The notes under the pieces were generated by a model. That model ran no database searches, was not told the DNA's origin, and saw only the letters and a program-made list of their open reading frames with translations. This document shows positions 50,275-59,654 of a stretch of DNA of 64,000 nt, piece by piece. Within the stretch, counting starts at the first letter, position 1. Every line of letters begins with the position of its first letter. The stretch comes from Planctomycetota bacterium (GTDB lineage: Bacteria > Planctomycetota > Brocadiia > JAADGH01), in the NCBI GenBank assembly GCA_013152475.1, contig JAADGH010000081.1:1-64000 (forward strand), written 5' to 3'. The translations under genes were made by a program, and so were the position numbers.

Positions 50275-53200
50275 TTACGGATAGCCCTGGTAAAATTGGA
50301 AAGCGGGCAGGAACACCACGGTTCCGCCGCCGCCCGGGACGGAGACCTTGAGTGTGTTGCCGACGCCGGCGAATGTTCCACCGTCCCCGATCTGCCCGCC
50401 AAAGGAACCGGTGATCGTGACATCGCCAAAGGTCTCGGCCAGCAGAGAGCCGTCAAGATTGCCGGTTATTGTGGCCTTTGTGTTGGCGCCGCCTGGAGCG
50501 GCCGAGCGGGTGATGTCGATGGTGCATCCGGCCTCAACGGTTCCCTTGACGCTGAGCGACTTGGTGAGGTCGCGGCCAAAGGTGATGACCGAGCCGCCGG
50601 TCATGCTGGATGCGCCCTTGGCTCCCTGGATCGTGGCCTGGGTCACATCACCGTCCAGATCGATAGTTGCCGCGCCTGAGATTGCTTCTGTTACGGTAAA
50701 CTTCCCTGTGGTGCCGGTCACGTGGAGATTGGTGGCCGCGCCATCCACGTTGCCCTTGATGTCGAAGCTGCCGACATTGCCGTTTATCGTAACCAACGCC
50801 CCGCCAGACGCGCCGTTCTTGAGCGAGACGATGCTCGCGTCGCCCGTGGCCGTGATGACGGTTCCCGCGCCGAGCCCTCCGGATGTGTAGAGCCGGTTGA
50901 CGCCGGCGGTGGCGTTGACGACGGTGTTCGTGACGCCCGGATACAGGGCGCCGCCGTAGAGGTAAAGCTTGTCCGCCAGACCGTTGAACGTCAACGCGAT
51001 ATTATCCAGGCCGCCCGAGAACTTCGCCATCGACGTAACGCCGACGAGAACGTCGACCGTCGTGCCGTTGTCCATGCCGCCTTTCACGTCGATCTTGCCG
51101 ACATCGCCGGTCAGCGTGATGGCTGTACTGTCGACCTGGCCCCGGGCCTGGATTCCCTTGGTGGTGCCGAGGATGTCGATGGTTGAGCCCGTCACGTCGC
51201 CGGTGAAGCTGAGGTTGCCGATCAGGTTGCCCGCGATGTTGATGTCCGCGTTGGTGACCATATCCTGGAACTGTACGTTGCGGACATCGGTCCCGTTTGC
51301 ATTCAAGGTAAGATTTGTGACTGTGCCCCGGACCCGGAACTGATTGAGGAGGCCGCCGACGGTCACGGTCAGATCGTTGACGGTCGTTCCCTTGCCGGTG
51401 GCGAACATGGCGCTGCTGAGATCGCCGGTTACGGTGGCGACATCGTCGGCGGGGCTGCCGACGATCGATCCCATGACGAAGACCTTTTTCAACGCGCCCG
51501 TGACCTCGAAGGGCACGTCCTGGCCTACGCCGTTGTTATCGGTCAGGTCGCCGCGGACGTAGAACTGGGACGCATCGACCGGTGAAAAGAATCGAGAGTC
51601 CACCATGTCCCCCATGCAGCGGGCGTTAAAGAGCGCGCCGACATTTGTCCAGACGTAGGTCGTGTTCAGCGAGCCGGCCATGAACGTCTTGATCTGGTTG
51701 GCGTTGATGTTGCTGCCGGTTACGGCGCCAGTGACCCGAACGTTGGTCGCGTTGCCGCCGATCGTCACGTTGCTGCCGGACATGCTCCCTCTGACGGAGA
51801 CCTGCTTGAGGTCGCCGCCGCTGACGATGTTGCTGCCGCTCATGTCGCCGCTGATCCGGACGCCGTTTCCGGCGGTTGCGATGTTGATCGTGGAGGCCCC
51901 GCTGAGGTTGCCGGAGATCGAGACCTGCCTCAGGCCGCCGTTCAGGCTTTGGATGGTGCTGCCGGCCACGTTGCCGCGAATCTGCACCATGTTGCCCTCC
52001 CCGGCCACGGTTCCGATAAACACCTGTGAGGTGATGAGGTCGCCCGTGACCATCAGCTTCGACAGGTCGCCGTTGTTGGTCTGGAACTGGCAGGACGTGG
52101 CGTTTTCATAGATTTGAATCATCTTGGCGTCCGTGCCGACGATGATGTTGGTGTTTGTGGCGTTGCCGCGGATCGTGGCCCGCGATAGCTCGCCCGCGCC
52201 GGTGATGTTCAGGGCGACGTTGTTGGTATCGCCGCGGACCTCAAAGCTGGATACATAAATGCCGTCGAGGTTGAAGGTGGTGTCGGAGAAAGTGCCTTCT
52301 TCGTTGAGTACGCGGAAGGAGCCAAGCTCGGTGCCGCTGATGGTCTGGACGAGGGTGGCGGTCAGGGAATCGCCGCCTGCGAGGGGGTCCTTGTCTTCCA
52401 TGGTGAACCGGGTGCGGCGATCCGCCGCCTGGAGGTAGATGCTCGCGATGTCCTTCCCGTTCACAATGGGCCCTCCGCCGACGGCGGTGACCGCCGCCGA
52501 GCCGAAGCCGGAGTACGTGAGCGTTACGAGATCGCCGCTGAGATCCGTGAAGGTGAAGGTGGGGTTGGCCTTATTCAGGATGAGACCGTTGTTGCCCATG
52601 CCGAAGAGGTCGATGACATAGGAGGCGCCGGCCCCGGCGTTCTCGTTCGTGTCGAAATTAAGGGTGTCGGTCTGGACCGTATAGTCGGCGGGATCGAAGT
52701 AGACATCCACCGTGGCGGTCTGGCCCGGAGTAAGCGTGCCAATCGCTGCGACCTGGGAGACGTCGTAATCCAACGGGAACGGCTCCGAGCCGAGGGCGAC
52801 ATTTGTTATGTCGAGGTCGGAGAAGCCCGTGTTTTTGAAGACGAGGGTATGTGTGCCAACCGCGCCGCCTGCCCCGTCGTTGGTCACAAAGCCGAAGTCG
52901 AGGCTCAATGGGTTGCTGCTGGTGGTGCTCGTCAGTTGGAGCTGTGCGCCCTCGCCTACGGTGAAGGTGGTCACGAAGTTGCCGCCCTCGGACCCATTGC
53001 CCGATGGGAAGAAGATCGGGGGGGGTTGGATCTCGCCGTCAATGCGGTTCCCGGCGTAGTCTTTGATGGACGCGTCGCCTTTGAGCGTGATCTGATAGCG
53101 ATCATCGACCATGGGGGTGGCAAAGGTGAACTCGATCTGACTCCCGCCGCCGACCACGTTGACCGCGGTGGGGTTGACGTTCTTGTCGTCGCCGTCGCCG

Positions 53201-55389
53201 AAGATGCCGTCCAGGTTGCTTCGAATGATCTTGAAGTCGGAGGAGGTCACCGTGGCCGGGTCGATCCGGTTCTCGTTGAATGTGACGGTGATTGTGTTGA
53301 TGCTGCCGGACGCTTGCTGGGTCTCCGGCAGGGGGCTCATGGTCGAGATCCGGGGCGCGACGGTGTCCAGCGTCGTTCCGTCGGAATTGTAGGGCCCGGC
53401 CTCCTGATTGCCCGCGCGGTCCGCGTATTGGACCCAGATCGTTTTCAGTCCGTCCGCGCCCGCAATGCTGACGCCGGTATAGGTCGAAGAATATGGGACC
53501 CATGACTCTGTATCGAACACGCCGTCGGTGGAGAAGCGCATCTGACCGGGGCCGGAGCCGATTGCGCCGTCGTCGCAGCCGAGGTTTTCGAGCGTGGCGA
53601 TTGTCTGATTGGTGTAGCCGTTGTTGTCCTGGATCACGATGACGCCGTTTGTCGGCTGGGTGTCGTCCACGTAGAAGAGGCTGGTGAAGGTGCCGCCCAT
53701 ATTGCCGTCTCCATCCCCGTCGATGGGTACACCATCGAAGTCACGGATAGCAGAACCGGAGACGGAAATTCGATACACTTCCTCGGTTAGAGGGATCTCA
53801 CTGGGATCGATATCGACCGTGGCGGTATCCGTGAGTACGCTATAAACGGGGTTGGCGGTGGGCACGCCGTCAGGTCGAAGGGTAATGACAACGTCGTTGC
53901 CGTTGCCGAAGATTCCGTCGCCTCCGCTTTTGGCCAGCCCGAAGTTGGCCAGGACGACTGTGGTGGGGTCCAGGTCGTCGCTGAAGGTGAGGCTGAACTG
54001 TGTGGGAGCGCCGCCGGTGGTGGTGGCCGAGCCATCCAGCGGCGTGACGCCGGTGATCGTGACGACGCCAAAGTCGTACTTCGACAGGTAGGCATCGTCC
54101 CCCTGGGAGGTATAGGTGTCCGTCCCCCCGGTGGCGTCCAGATTGACCGGATTGCCGTTGAACCACCCGGTGACGAAGACATCTCCCTCAATATTCGTGT
54201 CGATTCCCACGCCGATGGCGGTAGCGCCTGTCCACCGATCGGATCGTCTGGTTCCATCGCCGTCGAACTTCATGATGTACATGGTATTGCCCCACGACTG
54301 CCCGGTGATGAGGACGCCGTCGAGGGGATCGATCGTGATGTCCTCGCCGGCGCCGAGGGCGAGAGCGCTTCCATACTCGTCTGACCACTGGAGATTTCCG
54401 CTTGTGTCATAAGCGGCCACAAAACCATCGCCCCACACTTCTCCGGTCAAATAAGGGCTGCCACCGGCATTCAGTGCAACAGCGAGGCCCTCTTCCCAGT
54501 CGTCGTCGCCGTACTTCACTGCCCAGCGGTAGCTTCCGGTATCGTCGTACTGCGTGAGAAACGCGTCCGGGGAGAGATTGGATGTGACCAACTCATCCGT
54601 TTGGTTGGGATCGGAGTTGAAATCGACCGTCCCTGCGAAGTAGCCGGCCAGGTAGATGTTACTGCCGGAATCGGTGGCCATGCCATTGGCCTCGTCGTCA
54701 TAGGTCCCGCCGAAGGTTTCTGTCCAGCGGTAGCTTCCAGCGGTACTGAACGAGGTGAGAAAGACATCGAATCCGCCGGCGGAATTATGGTTGTCGAGCC
54801 CCGACCCAGGGTTGAAGTCTACCCGGTTGTGGAACCCGCCGGTAACCATGACATTGTTGGTTCCGCTAATGGCAATATCCCAGGCGTGATCGTCCCCCCC
54901 GGCGCCCATGGTTTTCGTCCAACCATAGAATCCCTGCGAGGTAATTTTCGTGACGAAGATGTCTTCGTTCCCCCTGCTGGTGTGGTTGTCCTCGTTGGCG
55001 GTCGGGTCAAAATCCACTGTGCCCCGAAAGCCGCCGCAAACGTATATGTTGCCGAATGCGTCTTGCGTCACACCGTAGCCCCTGTCAAAGTCCGTTCCGC
55101 CGAAGGTGAGTGTCCAGGCGTATGACCCGTCGTCGTTGTATTTCGTGAGGAATACGTCCGTTTGCCCGGCGGAGCTGTGGCTGTCCGTCGTGGCGGAGTC
55201 GGGGTCGAAGTCTACCGTGCCTGAGAATGCGCCAACGACAAATTGGTCACCCGAATTACTGACAAAGATGTCGTAGCTTCTGTCGGAGCCGTTGTCGCCC
55301 CATGTGTTCGTGCCGCCATAAACAAGCACCGGAGCGATTCGGGACTCGAGTTCTTCAACCAACAGGCTTCTATGAACGCGCATGGACAT
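50275..55389 (-). CDS. Giant secreted repeat protein with LEELESRIAP-type N-terminal tag
   Basis: A 1704-aa protein. ATG 55389 has AAGGAGG 7 bp upstream. The N-terminus RSLLVEELESRIAP resembles the LEPR-type tag of planctomycete surface proteins, believed to direct export; no classic signal peptide is present. Then come about eight SBBP-like beta-propeller repeats (about 25-430; each with GTVDFDP, DVFLTKY, YAWTLTFGG-like parts), two Ig-like/Big_5 domains (about 450-560 and 690-810), a HYDIN/choice-of-anchor-D domain (about 830-950) and a long beta-helix-like region (about 1000-1690) built of short G-x-V-x-x repeats. The final residues (VVFLPAFQFYQGYP) show no anchor. Role: probably adhesion or surface layer. 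It has a long 5' leader. Confidence 0.88.
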   Translation of the reverse strand: MSMRVHRSLLVEELESRIAPVLVYGGTNTWGDNGSDRSYDIFVSNSGDQFVVGAFSGTVDFDPDSATTDSHSSAGQTDVFLTKYNDDGSYAWTLTFGGTDFDRGYGVTQDAFGNIYVCGGFRGTVDFDPTANEDNHTSRGNEDIFVTKITSQGFYGWTKTMGAGGDDHAWDIAISGTNNVMVTGGFHNRVDFNPGSGLDNHNSAGGFDVFLTSFSTAGSYRWTETFGGTYDDEANGMATDSGSNIYLAGYFAGTVDFNSDPNQTDELVTSNLSPDAFLTQYDDTGSYRWAVKYGDDDWEEGLAVALNAGGSPYLTGEVWGDGFVAAYDTSGNLQWSDEYGSALALGAGEDITIDPLDGVLITGQSWGNTMYIMKFDGDGTRRSDRWTGATAIGVGIDTNIEGDVFVTGWFNGNPVNLDATGGTDTYTSQGDDAYLSKYDFGVVTITGVTPLDGSATTTGGAPTQFSLTFSDDLDPTTVVLANFGLAKSGGDGIFGNGNDVVITLRPDGVPTANPVYSVLTDTATVDIDPSEIPLTEEVYRISVSGSAIRDFDGVPIDGDGDGNMGGTFTSLFYVDDTQPTNGVIVIQDNNGYTNQTIATLENLGCDDGAIGSGPGQMRFSTDGVFDTESWVPYSSTYTGVSIAGADGLKTIWVQYADRAGNQEAGPYNSDGTTLDTVAPRISTMSPLPETQQASGSINTITVTFNENRIDPATVTSSDFKIIRSNLDGIFGDGDDKNVNPTAVNVVGGGSQIEFTFATPMVDDRYQITLKGDASIKDYAGNRIDGEIQPPPIFFPSGNGSEGGNFVTTFTVGEGAQLQLTSTTSSNPLSLDFGFVTNDGAGGAVGTHTLVFKNTGFSDLDITNVALGSEPFPLDYDVSQVAAIGTLTPGQTATVDVYFDPADYTVQTDTLNFDTNENAGAGASYVIDLFGMGNNGLILNKANPTFTFTDLSGDLVTLTYSGFGSAAVTAVGGGPIVNGKDIASIYLQAADRRTRFTMEDKDPLAGGDSLTATLVQTISGTELGSFRVLNEEGTFSDTTFNLDGIYVSSFEVRGDTNNVALNITGAGELSRATIRGNATNTNIIVGTDAKMIQIYENATSCQFQTNNGDLSKLMVTGDLITSQVFIGTVAGEGNMVQIRGNVAGSTIQSLNGGLRQVSISGNLSGASTINIATAGNGVRISGDMSGSNIVSGGDLKQVSVRGSMSGSNVTIGGNATNVRVTGAVTGSNINANQIKTFMAGSLNTTYVWTNVGALFNARCMGDMVDSRFFSPVDASQFYVRGDLTDNNGVGQDVPFEVTGALKKVFVMGSIVGSPADDVATVTGDLSSAMFATGKGTTVNDLTVTVGGLLNQFRVRGTVTNLTLNANGTDVRNVQFQDMVTNADINIAGNLIGNLSFTGDVTGSTIDILGTTKGIQARGQVDSTAITLTGDVGKIDVKGGMDNGTTVDVLVGVTSMAKFSGGLDNIALTFNGLADKLYLYGGALYPGVTNTVVNATAGVNRLYTSGGLGAGTVITATGDASIVSLKNGASGGALVTINGNVGSFDIKGNVDGAATNLHVTGTTGKFTVTEAISGAATIDLDGDVTQATIQGAKGASSMTGGSVITFGRDLTKSLSVKGTVEAGCTIDITRSAAPGGANTKATITGNLDGSLLAETFGDVTITGSFGGQIGDGGTFAGVGNTLKVSVPGGGGTVVFLPAFQFYQGYP

Positions 55390-55908
55390 TTTGGCCTCCT
55401 TCGCCCTTGTCGCCGCAGAGGGTTTCTCTCGGGATCGTGTTGAGTTGTCAAGCTGCCGCCCCCCAATGCCCCGGTGAAATCGGCGACCCTATAGAGAGAT
55501 GGGACAACCGGATAACATTTAGAGTGATACGCCTTCTGCAGCGCCCCCTCTGTCGCAACGGCGGCAGTGTTGCCCAGTGGTGGGCGAAAACAATTCTGTC
55601 GTCAAGTGGGTGAGCGAAATACACTATATCTTAGTGACCTGGGCTTATCTCGATTATAGGTTCCCACGGGAATGTGTCAAGAAAATTCTCACGAAAAACC
55701 ACAGCAGGTCGTTTGACCTGGGTTCCTCGCGAGTAGTCGCTGCGGCAGAGGAAGCCATGCGCATGTGCATGACCGACCATGCGCCGCGAGCCGCCCAAAT
55801 TCGTCGAGATTGGGCCGGCCATGGGTCCCATGCAAGGTACGCGAAATCACATCGCCTCTGGTTAGGGTGGAAAGCCATAGGCGCGAAAAACGGCGATTGG
55901 ACACTTGG
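55390..55908 (-). other. Leader/intergenic region upstream of the giant protein
   Basis: About 520 bp without a convincing gene. A plus-strand frame (55577-56095) overlaps the membrane-protein gene on the other strand and has no ribosome site. The promoter at 55653-55680 leaves about 260 nt of leader for the giant protein gene. I recognised no riboswitch in it. Confidence 0.5.
55653..55680 (-). promoter_or_regulatory. Promoter of the giant surface protein gene
   Basis: Minus strand TTGACA (55680-55675), 16 bp, TATAAT (55658-55653): both boxes are consensus. Confidence 0.65.
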
Positions 55909-56595
55909 TCACCTTGACTCGGACGCCATCACCTTGCGCCTGCCAAGATGCACCACCGTGCGTGTAACAAACACAAAAAGAAATGTCGTGGGGAGGAACG
56001 CGGTCAGGAGCCGCGAGATGGATGCCGGAACGGAGTTTGCGTTGACCTTCGGGAGCGGCACAATGTTCCAGCTTAACGAGACTGTGGCCAGTTGAAAGGC
56101 ATGCACAAGCCACAGGGCGGCAAAAGCGGAAAGGATGAGGGCGACAGGACGTCTGCAATAGATCCACAGCCCGCCGCGCCGGAGGCAATCCACCGTCCAC
56201 CAACTCACGACCGCAGAGAGAACAGGGAGGACGACAGCAAACGCGAGGATCGTGCCTGTGGTTCCGAAATGCCAGTAGAGAAGCTCGCACAGCCATGACG
56301 CCATGGGCGGGGCGACCATCCAAATGGGCGCGCAGGTCCATAGCGCGCGTCGGGCGTCGGGCGGGGCCGACATCTGCCACGCACTCACGAGGAAGACCGC
56401 GAAGGGCGCAACGAACACAACGGCCAGTCCGCCCAGACAGGCCGGGCGCGAGTCGATTCGCATGAGGAAGGCCCCAGCCGCAAGAAGCACGTTGCCGATA
56501 GCCGCCGCGACGAGAATGCGGAGGAGCCGGTGGAGGAAACTGGCGCGGGGCTCGTCAAAGTCGGACTCAACGGCGAGAGCTTCGTTCTCGGGCAT
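55909..56595 (-). CDS. Multi-pass membrane protein of unknown function
   Basis: A 228-aa protein with about five hydrophobic helices (LVAAAIGNVLLAAGAFLM, GGLAVVFVAPFAVFLVSAW, ILAFAVVLPVLSAVVSWW, LILSAFAALWLVHAF, LLTAFLPTTFLFVF). ATG 56595 follows GGGGGG; an ATG 75 bp earlier in frame lies in the promoter. The acidic N-terminus faces the cytoplasm. No family recognised. Its promoter is back to back with that of the diguanylate cyclase gene. Confidence 0.7.
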   Translation of the reverse strand: MPENEALAVESDFDEPRASFLHRLLRILVAAAIGNVLLAAGAFLMRIDSRPACLGGLAVVFVAPFAVFLVSAWQMSAPPDARRALWTCAPIWMVAPPMASWLCELLYWHFGTTGTILAFAVVLPVLSAVVSWWTVDCLRRGGLWIYCRRPVALILSAFAALWLVHAFQLATVSLSWNIVPLPKVNANSVPASISRLLTAFLPTTFLFVFVTRTVVHLGRRKVMASESR

Positions 56596-56660
56596 CGGAT
56601 CGCCCCCCAAAGGGCTTGGAGGTCTATTCACACAGTCCCGAGTCGCCCCGGGTTTCCTGG

Positions 56661-56689
56661 AGCATACCACAAAGATCGGCGCTTGTCAA
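56661..56689 (-). promoter_or_regulatory. Promoter of the membrane-protein gene
   Basis: Minus strand TTGACA (56689-56684), 17 bp, TATGCT (56666-56661). Confidence 0.6.
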
Positions 56690-56702
56690 AGAAATGACGG
56701 GC

Positions 56703-56731
56703 TTGACAAGGGCTGGCTCGGTGCGTATAAT
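56703..56731 (+). promoter_or_regulatory. Promoter of the diguanylate cyclase gene
   Basis: TTGACA, 17 bp, TATAAT: perfect sigma-70-type consensus, 70 bp upstream of ATG 56802. Confidence 0.75.
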
Positions 56732-56801
56732 GTCAAATGTGATGTTAGGGTCGGTTTGTCTGCCGACGCTTGGATACTCGGCTGGTTGGAGCGCAGCCTG
56801 C

Positions 56802-57803
56802 ATGGCCAAAAAATCCACGATTGCCATCCTGGAGTCCGAAGGCGAATTATTCGCCGCCCTCCAGCCGGAGCTTCCCGCGCTGAATTGCGAGGAAAAACAG
56901 TTCCAGACGGTTGCCGACCTGATCGACCAGATCCTTCGGGATCCGCCCGATCTGATTTTGGTCGAGCTTCAGTTCCCGGATGAAGACGCCTACGACATCT
57001 GTCGGCGCATCCACCTGTGCGCAGAGCAATTCATCCCCCTTATTGTGGCCACACGTCTTGATGATGCGGAGACGCGGGTGACGGCGTTCAACTCGGGGGC
57101 CGATGAATTCATCGCCATTCCCATCGACGTGCCCGTTACGTGTGCGCGAATTCGCTCGATGCTCCGCCTGAAAACGGCGCTGGACAGCCTGAGCGAATCG
57201 CGGCGTCAGCTCGACGAAGTCAACACCCGCCTGGAGGAACTGGTGGTGCAGGACCCCTTGACGGGGCTGTACAACCACCGCCACATGCACGAGCTGTTGG
57301 ATGCCGAGGTTGAGCGAGCCAGGCGCTATGGGCATCCGCTCACGTGCATGATGGCCGATCTCGACAACTTCGCCGAGTTGAACAACCAGTATGGACACAT
57401 GTTCGGCGATACCGTGCTCAAAGACGTGGCCGGTCTTATCGCCGAGCAGTCTCGCTCCACCGATCTTGTCTGCCGATACGGGGGCGATGAGTTCCTGGTC
57501 ATCCTGCCGCATGCCGACTCACGGGCGGCGCGCGATCTGGGGGAGCGGCTGGCAAGCGCCTTGAGCGACATGTCCTACGAGATGGCGAGGCACACGATCC
57601 AGGTGACCGGCAGTTTTGGGGTCGCCGCTCTCGGGCCGAAAGGAACGAAGGCCGAGCTGATTCACCGCGCGGACTGCGCCCTGTACGGCGCGAAACGAAA
57701 GGGGCGCAACTGTATCTGCTTCTGGGAAGAGGTACGCGACAATCCCATGCCGCTCATCGGCGACCTGCACCGGCCCCAGGAGAAAGCGAAGCAGTCGAGT
57801 TAG
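56802..57803 (+). CDS. Response-regulator-like GGDEF diguanylate cyclase
   Basis: A 333-aa protein. ATG 56802 is chosen (GGAG upstream); earlier in-frame starts lie in or before the promoter. The first 120 residues form a receiver-like domain (AILESEGELFAAL, DLILVELQFPDEDAYDICRR, DDAETRVTAFNSGADEFI), but the phospho-acceptor position is Glu (LVELQ) instead of Asp, so normal phosphorylation is doubtful. A GGDEF domain follows with the intact motif RYGGDEFLVILP and an RxxD inhibitory site (RSTD) just before it. It should make c-di-GMP and be subject to product inhibition. No kinase gene is adjacent. Confidence 0.9.
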   Translation: MAKKSTIAILESEGELFAALQPELPALNCEEKQFQTVADLIDQILRDPPDLILVELQFPDEDAYDICRRIHLCAEQFIPLIVATRLDDAETRVTAFNSGADEFIAIPIDVPVTCARIRSMLRLKTALDSLSESRRQLDEVNTRLEELVVQDPLTGLYNHRHMHELLDAEVERARRYGHPLTCMMADLDNFAELNNQYGHMFGDTVLKDVAGLIAEQSRSTDLVCRYGGDEFLVILPHADSRAARDLGERLASALSDMSYEMARHTIQVTGSFGVAALGPKGTKAELIHRADCALYGAKRKGRNCICFWEEVRDNPMPLIGDLHRPQEKAKQSS

Positions 57804-58324
57804 CTCCGTGACCCCAACTCGGTCTCCAGCACATGGGCCCACTCCATCGCCTTGCCGAGAGTCGGGATAAACAGGCTCTTGTATATCGTGGCAAGAACTC
57901 CGAGACCGATCAGATCGAGCCAGGAACCTGCCAGCAGAAAGAGGAGAAGCCCGTAGATGGCCGGCGCCTCGGAGATAGCGGAGGTGATGATCGAGTATCT
58001 CAGGAAAAAGTTGCCGTACTCATTCGCGGAGGGCGGCTCCCCGGCAGCCGTCACCTGTTTCCAGAGCAGCCAGCGCACCATCAGCACGAAGGGAAGGGTG
58101 ACACCCAGGGCGATCGCCCAAAGGACATATCGAAGGATTGTGATGAGTGAATCGCCTTCCCCCGCCTGGGCGAAGCCGGAGAAGGGGTGGTTGGCTGCGG
58201 CAATCGCGTATCCGACGATCAAATAGAAGGCAATCGACGCACAGGTCGCGATATAAACGATCTGCGCCGTGCGCACTTTCGTTTCGAGGATCTGCCGTTC
58301 TTCATCCGTCCATTCGTTCAGCAT
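57800..58324 (-). CDS. Four-helix membrane protein
   Basis: A 174-aa protein with four clear membrane helices (IVYIATCASIAFYLIVGYAI, VLWAIALGVTLPFVLMVRWLL, ISEAPAIYGLLLFLLAGSW, LIGLGVLATIYKSLFI) and a charged N-terminus. The gene has GGAGGGAGG before the ATG. Its stop overlaps that of the diguanylate cyclase. It lies 18 bp after the second tldE and is the last gene of that operon. No family recognised. Confidence 0.75.
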   Translation of the reverse strand: MLNEWTDEERQILETKVRTAQIVYIATCASIAFYLIVGYAIAAANHPFSGFAQAGEGDSLITILRYVLWAIALGVTLPFVLMVRWLLWKQVTAAGEPPSANEYGNFFLRYSIITSAISEAPAIYGLLLFLLAGSWLDLIGLGVLATIYKSLFIPTLGKAMEWAHVLETELGSRS

Positions 58325-58342
58325 GAGACCTCCCTCCAGAAG

Positions 58343-59653
58343 CTATTCCGTTCCAGCAATATTTATTGCGTCAAAGAGCACCGGCGGCGCGTTGAGGCAA
58401 CCCTGCCATTCGGCCTGCGATCCGATGGCGAGCAGCTTATCCTTCCAGAGATTAAACACGTTGCCCGCGATCATGCAGTCCTTGATTCGTCCCACAATCT
58501 CGCCGCTCTCGACGAAGAACGCAAGGTCCAGATTGACGGAAAATTCGCCTGCCAGGACATTGCTTTGCCCCTCGCCGAGGACCTGTTCCACGACAACGCC
58601 CCGTCTCATGGCGCGAAGCATGTCCTCTGTGGCGGTCGCGCCCGCCCGAAGCACGATGTTCGTGTGCCCCGGGGCGGGTTGCGACGTAAACCCCCGCATG
58701 CCGTGGCCCGTCGATCTCGCGCCCATCAGGCCGGCCGTCTGCAAGTCGAAGATGAAACTCTTCAAGACCCCGCGCTCAAACAATGGGGTGGTCCTGCAGG
58801 GCATCCCCTCACCGTCAAGCGGTGCAGACCCAGGCGCCAGATGAACGGTGGGATCGTCGCATAGGTGCACCCGTTCGTCAAGCAGTTTCTTGCCGAGCTT
58901 GCCCGTAAGGGGCGATGCGCCTTTCTGCACGGTTTTTCCGTTCGTGCCCATGAGGAAGGGGGCCAGAAGGGTCTCCAGGGCCTTGGGCATGAAGAGCACC
59001 GGGAATCTGCCGGCAGGAAGGTGGATCTCTCTCCGGCACATGGCAAGCTTTTCAAGGATAGTCCTGGCGTGGTGCGGCAGACCGCCCGTCAGGGAGCGGT
59101 GTTCTTCCCCTTCGGAAATTTCGAGGAAACTTTCCCCTTGGATGCGGAGAGCCGAGAGGCCGATGGCGTAATCGGTGTATTGCACGCGAAGGTCCAGCCC
59201 TTCGGTGTTGATGAGCCGCATCGTGGAAACGGCCTTTTCCACGGTCGCGCTGCATTGCACGTCTGGCGCCGAGGTCAGGATCGTATGGATTGCATCCTTG
59301 CCCTCGTCCACAGCCCTGCCAACGGGATACGCGGCAACGGCCTCGTCGAAGACCTTCACTGTAGCGGGGGTGCAGCGCGACGGGAGAGTGAACGTCGCCT
59401 CCTGGCCGAACTGCGCGCTGGCGAGGGCATTCGCAACCAGCCGGTCCGGTTTGGCGAGGTCGGTCGTGCTGGAGAAGCCGATTCGCCCGTCCTTGATCAC
59501 GCGGAGCCCAATGCCCCGTTCCTCCTTCGTTGTGATGTAATTGAGGTGATTATTCTCGAAAACGACCTCGCGCTCCTCGTTCGCCTCGAACAGTACCTCT
59601 GCGGCGTTCGCCGAACGCGAGGCCATGTCCAGGATGTCTTTGATATGGCTCAC
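58343..59653 (-). CDS. tldE: TldE/PmbA family protein (copy 2)
   Basis: A 436-aa TldE-type protein, clearly paralogous to the 47700-49013 gene by its blocks (ENNHLNYITTKEERGIGLRV, GQSNVLAGEFSVNLDLAFFV, KDCMIAGNVFNLWKD). It starts 1 bp after the stop of the TldD upstream. The central part differs considerably from copy 1, so the two pairs are not recent duplicates. Partner role: non-catalytic half of the heterodimer. Confidence 0.9.
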   Translation of the reverse strand: MSHIKDILDMASRSANAAEVLFEANEEREVVFENNHLNYITTKEERGIGLRVIKDGRIGFSSTTDLAKPDRLVANALASAQFGQEATFTLPSRCTPATVKVFDEAVAAYPVGRAVDEGKDAIHTILTSAPDVQCSATVEKAVSTMRLINTEGLDLRVQYTDYAIGLSALRIQGESFLEISEGEEHRSLTGGLPHHARTILEKLAMCRREIHLPAGRFPVLFMPKALETLLAPFLMGTNGKTVQKGASPLTGKLGKKLLDERVHLCDDPTVHLAPGSAPLDGEGMPCRTTPLFERGVLKSFIFDLQTAGLMGARSTGHGMRGFTSQPAPGHTNIVLRAGATATEDMLRAMRRGVVVEQVLGEGQSNVLAGEFSVNLDLAFFVESGEIVGRIKDCMIAGNVFNLWKDKLLAIGSQAEWQGCLNAPPVLFDAINIAGTE

Positions 59654-59654
59654 T

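Noticed and set aside
50348-53505. Several plus-strand frames over the giant surface protein
   Set aside because: They mirror the repeat region of the minus-strand gene and are rich in Val/Pro/Ser from reverse reading of repeats.
55577-56095. 172-codon plus frame between the giant gene and the membrane protein
   Set aside because: It overlaps the well-supported membrane protein on the other strand, has no ribosome site and mixed composition.
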